From: Planctomycetota bacterium
GTDB taxonomy: Bacteria > Planctomycetota > UBA11346
Reading direction: 5' to 3'
Assembly (NCBI GenBank): GCA_024641365.1
Contig: JAHEDF010000212.1
Location: 1 to 6,760, forward strand
Length of the DNA: 6,760 nucleotides
Part shown: one piece after another, positions 6,711 through 6,760 of the stretch
Layout of the letters: each line of letters begins with the position of its first letter
Position numbering within the stretch: position 1 is the stretch's first letter
Translations under genes and position numbers: made by a program
Notes under the pieces: generated by a model
What the model saw: only the letters and a program-made list of their open reading frames with translations
Told to the model about the DNA's origin: nothing
Databases searched by the model: none

Positions 6711-6760
6711 TTACCTAGGCGGGCTCTAGTCCGCAGATGCGCAAGTTCCATGTGAGCGCT
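6707..6760 (-). CDS. Possible 3' end of an upstream gene (cut by window edge)
   Basis: On the minus strand a frame open from the right edge for 17 codons ends in a TGA that overlaps the glycosyltransferase GTG as GTGA, an arrangement common between coupled operon genes. The tail reads MELAHLRTRARLGK after SAH. A second frame (6715-6759), ending in TAG four bases before the GTG with the residues LTWNLRICGLEPA, is an equally good candidate. Only one can be the real gene end and too little is visible to choose. Either would make the glycosyltransferase an internal operon gene, which fits the lack of a promoter here. Confidence 0.3.
   Translation of the reverse strand, partial: SAHMELAHLRTRARLGK

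Overview
The window holds seven protein-coding genes, one cut by the left edge, plus a possible gene tail at the right edge. Coding density is high and the longest gene-free stretch is about 150 bases. No tRNA, rRNA, CRISPR array, transposase or phage gene is visible. Shine-Dalgarno sites and secretion signals are of ordinary Gram-negative type. The FCLPGG/HEIGH style of the M48 lipoprotein, the SEQG-type sulfatase and the DUF5060-like glycosidase all suggest a bacterium of the Planctomycetes/Verrucomicrobia/Lentisphaerae kind. That is an impression from protein style; a proteobacterium is not excluded.

Layout. 1-570 (minus): N-terminal 190 residues of an M48-type metalloprotease lipoprotein. 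571-722: divergent intergenic region. 723-2147 (plus): secreted Cys-type sulfatase, the only plus-strand gene. 2198-2983 (minus): HExxH zincin-like protein. 2993-3220 (minus): 75-residue protein of unknown function, directly upstream of the zincin and in the same reading frame. 3238-3281: candidate promoter with a perfect 16-bp palindrome over the predicted transcription start. 3286-3777 (minus): small lipoprotein of unknown function. 3798-3837: hairpin. 3848-5578 (minus): secreted clan GH-A (GH5-like) glycoside hydrolase with an N-terminal DUF5060-like domain. 5580-6710 (minus): GT4 glycosyltransferase, starting at a GTG that may overlap the end of an upstream gene.

How the genes may work together. 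The glycosyltransferase and glycoside hydrolase are separated by one base and are almost certainly co-transcribed and translationally coupled. A cytoplasmic sugar transferase paired with an exported hydrolase suggests the downstream end of an exopolysaccharide or surface-glycan cluster. The sulfatase could act on a sulfated glycan, but it is on the opposite strand and need not belong to the same pathway. The 75-residue protein and zincin form a second compact unit with its own candidate promoter and operator. This pair is the least explained part of the window and the best candidate for an undescribed system, although nothing in the sequence fixes its function.
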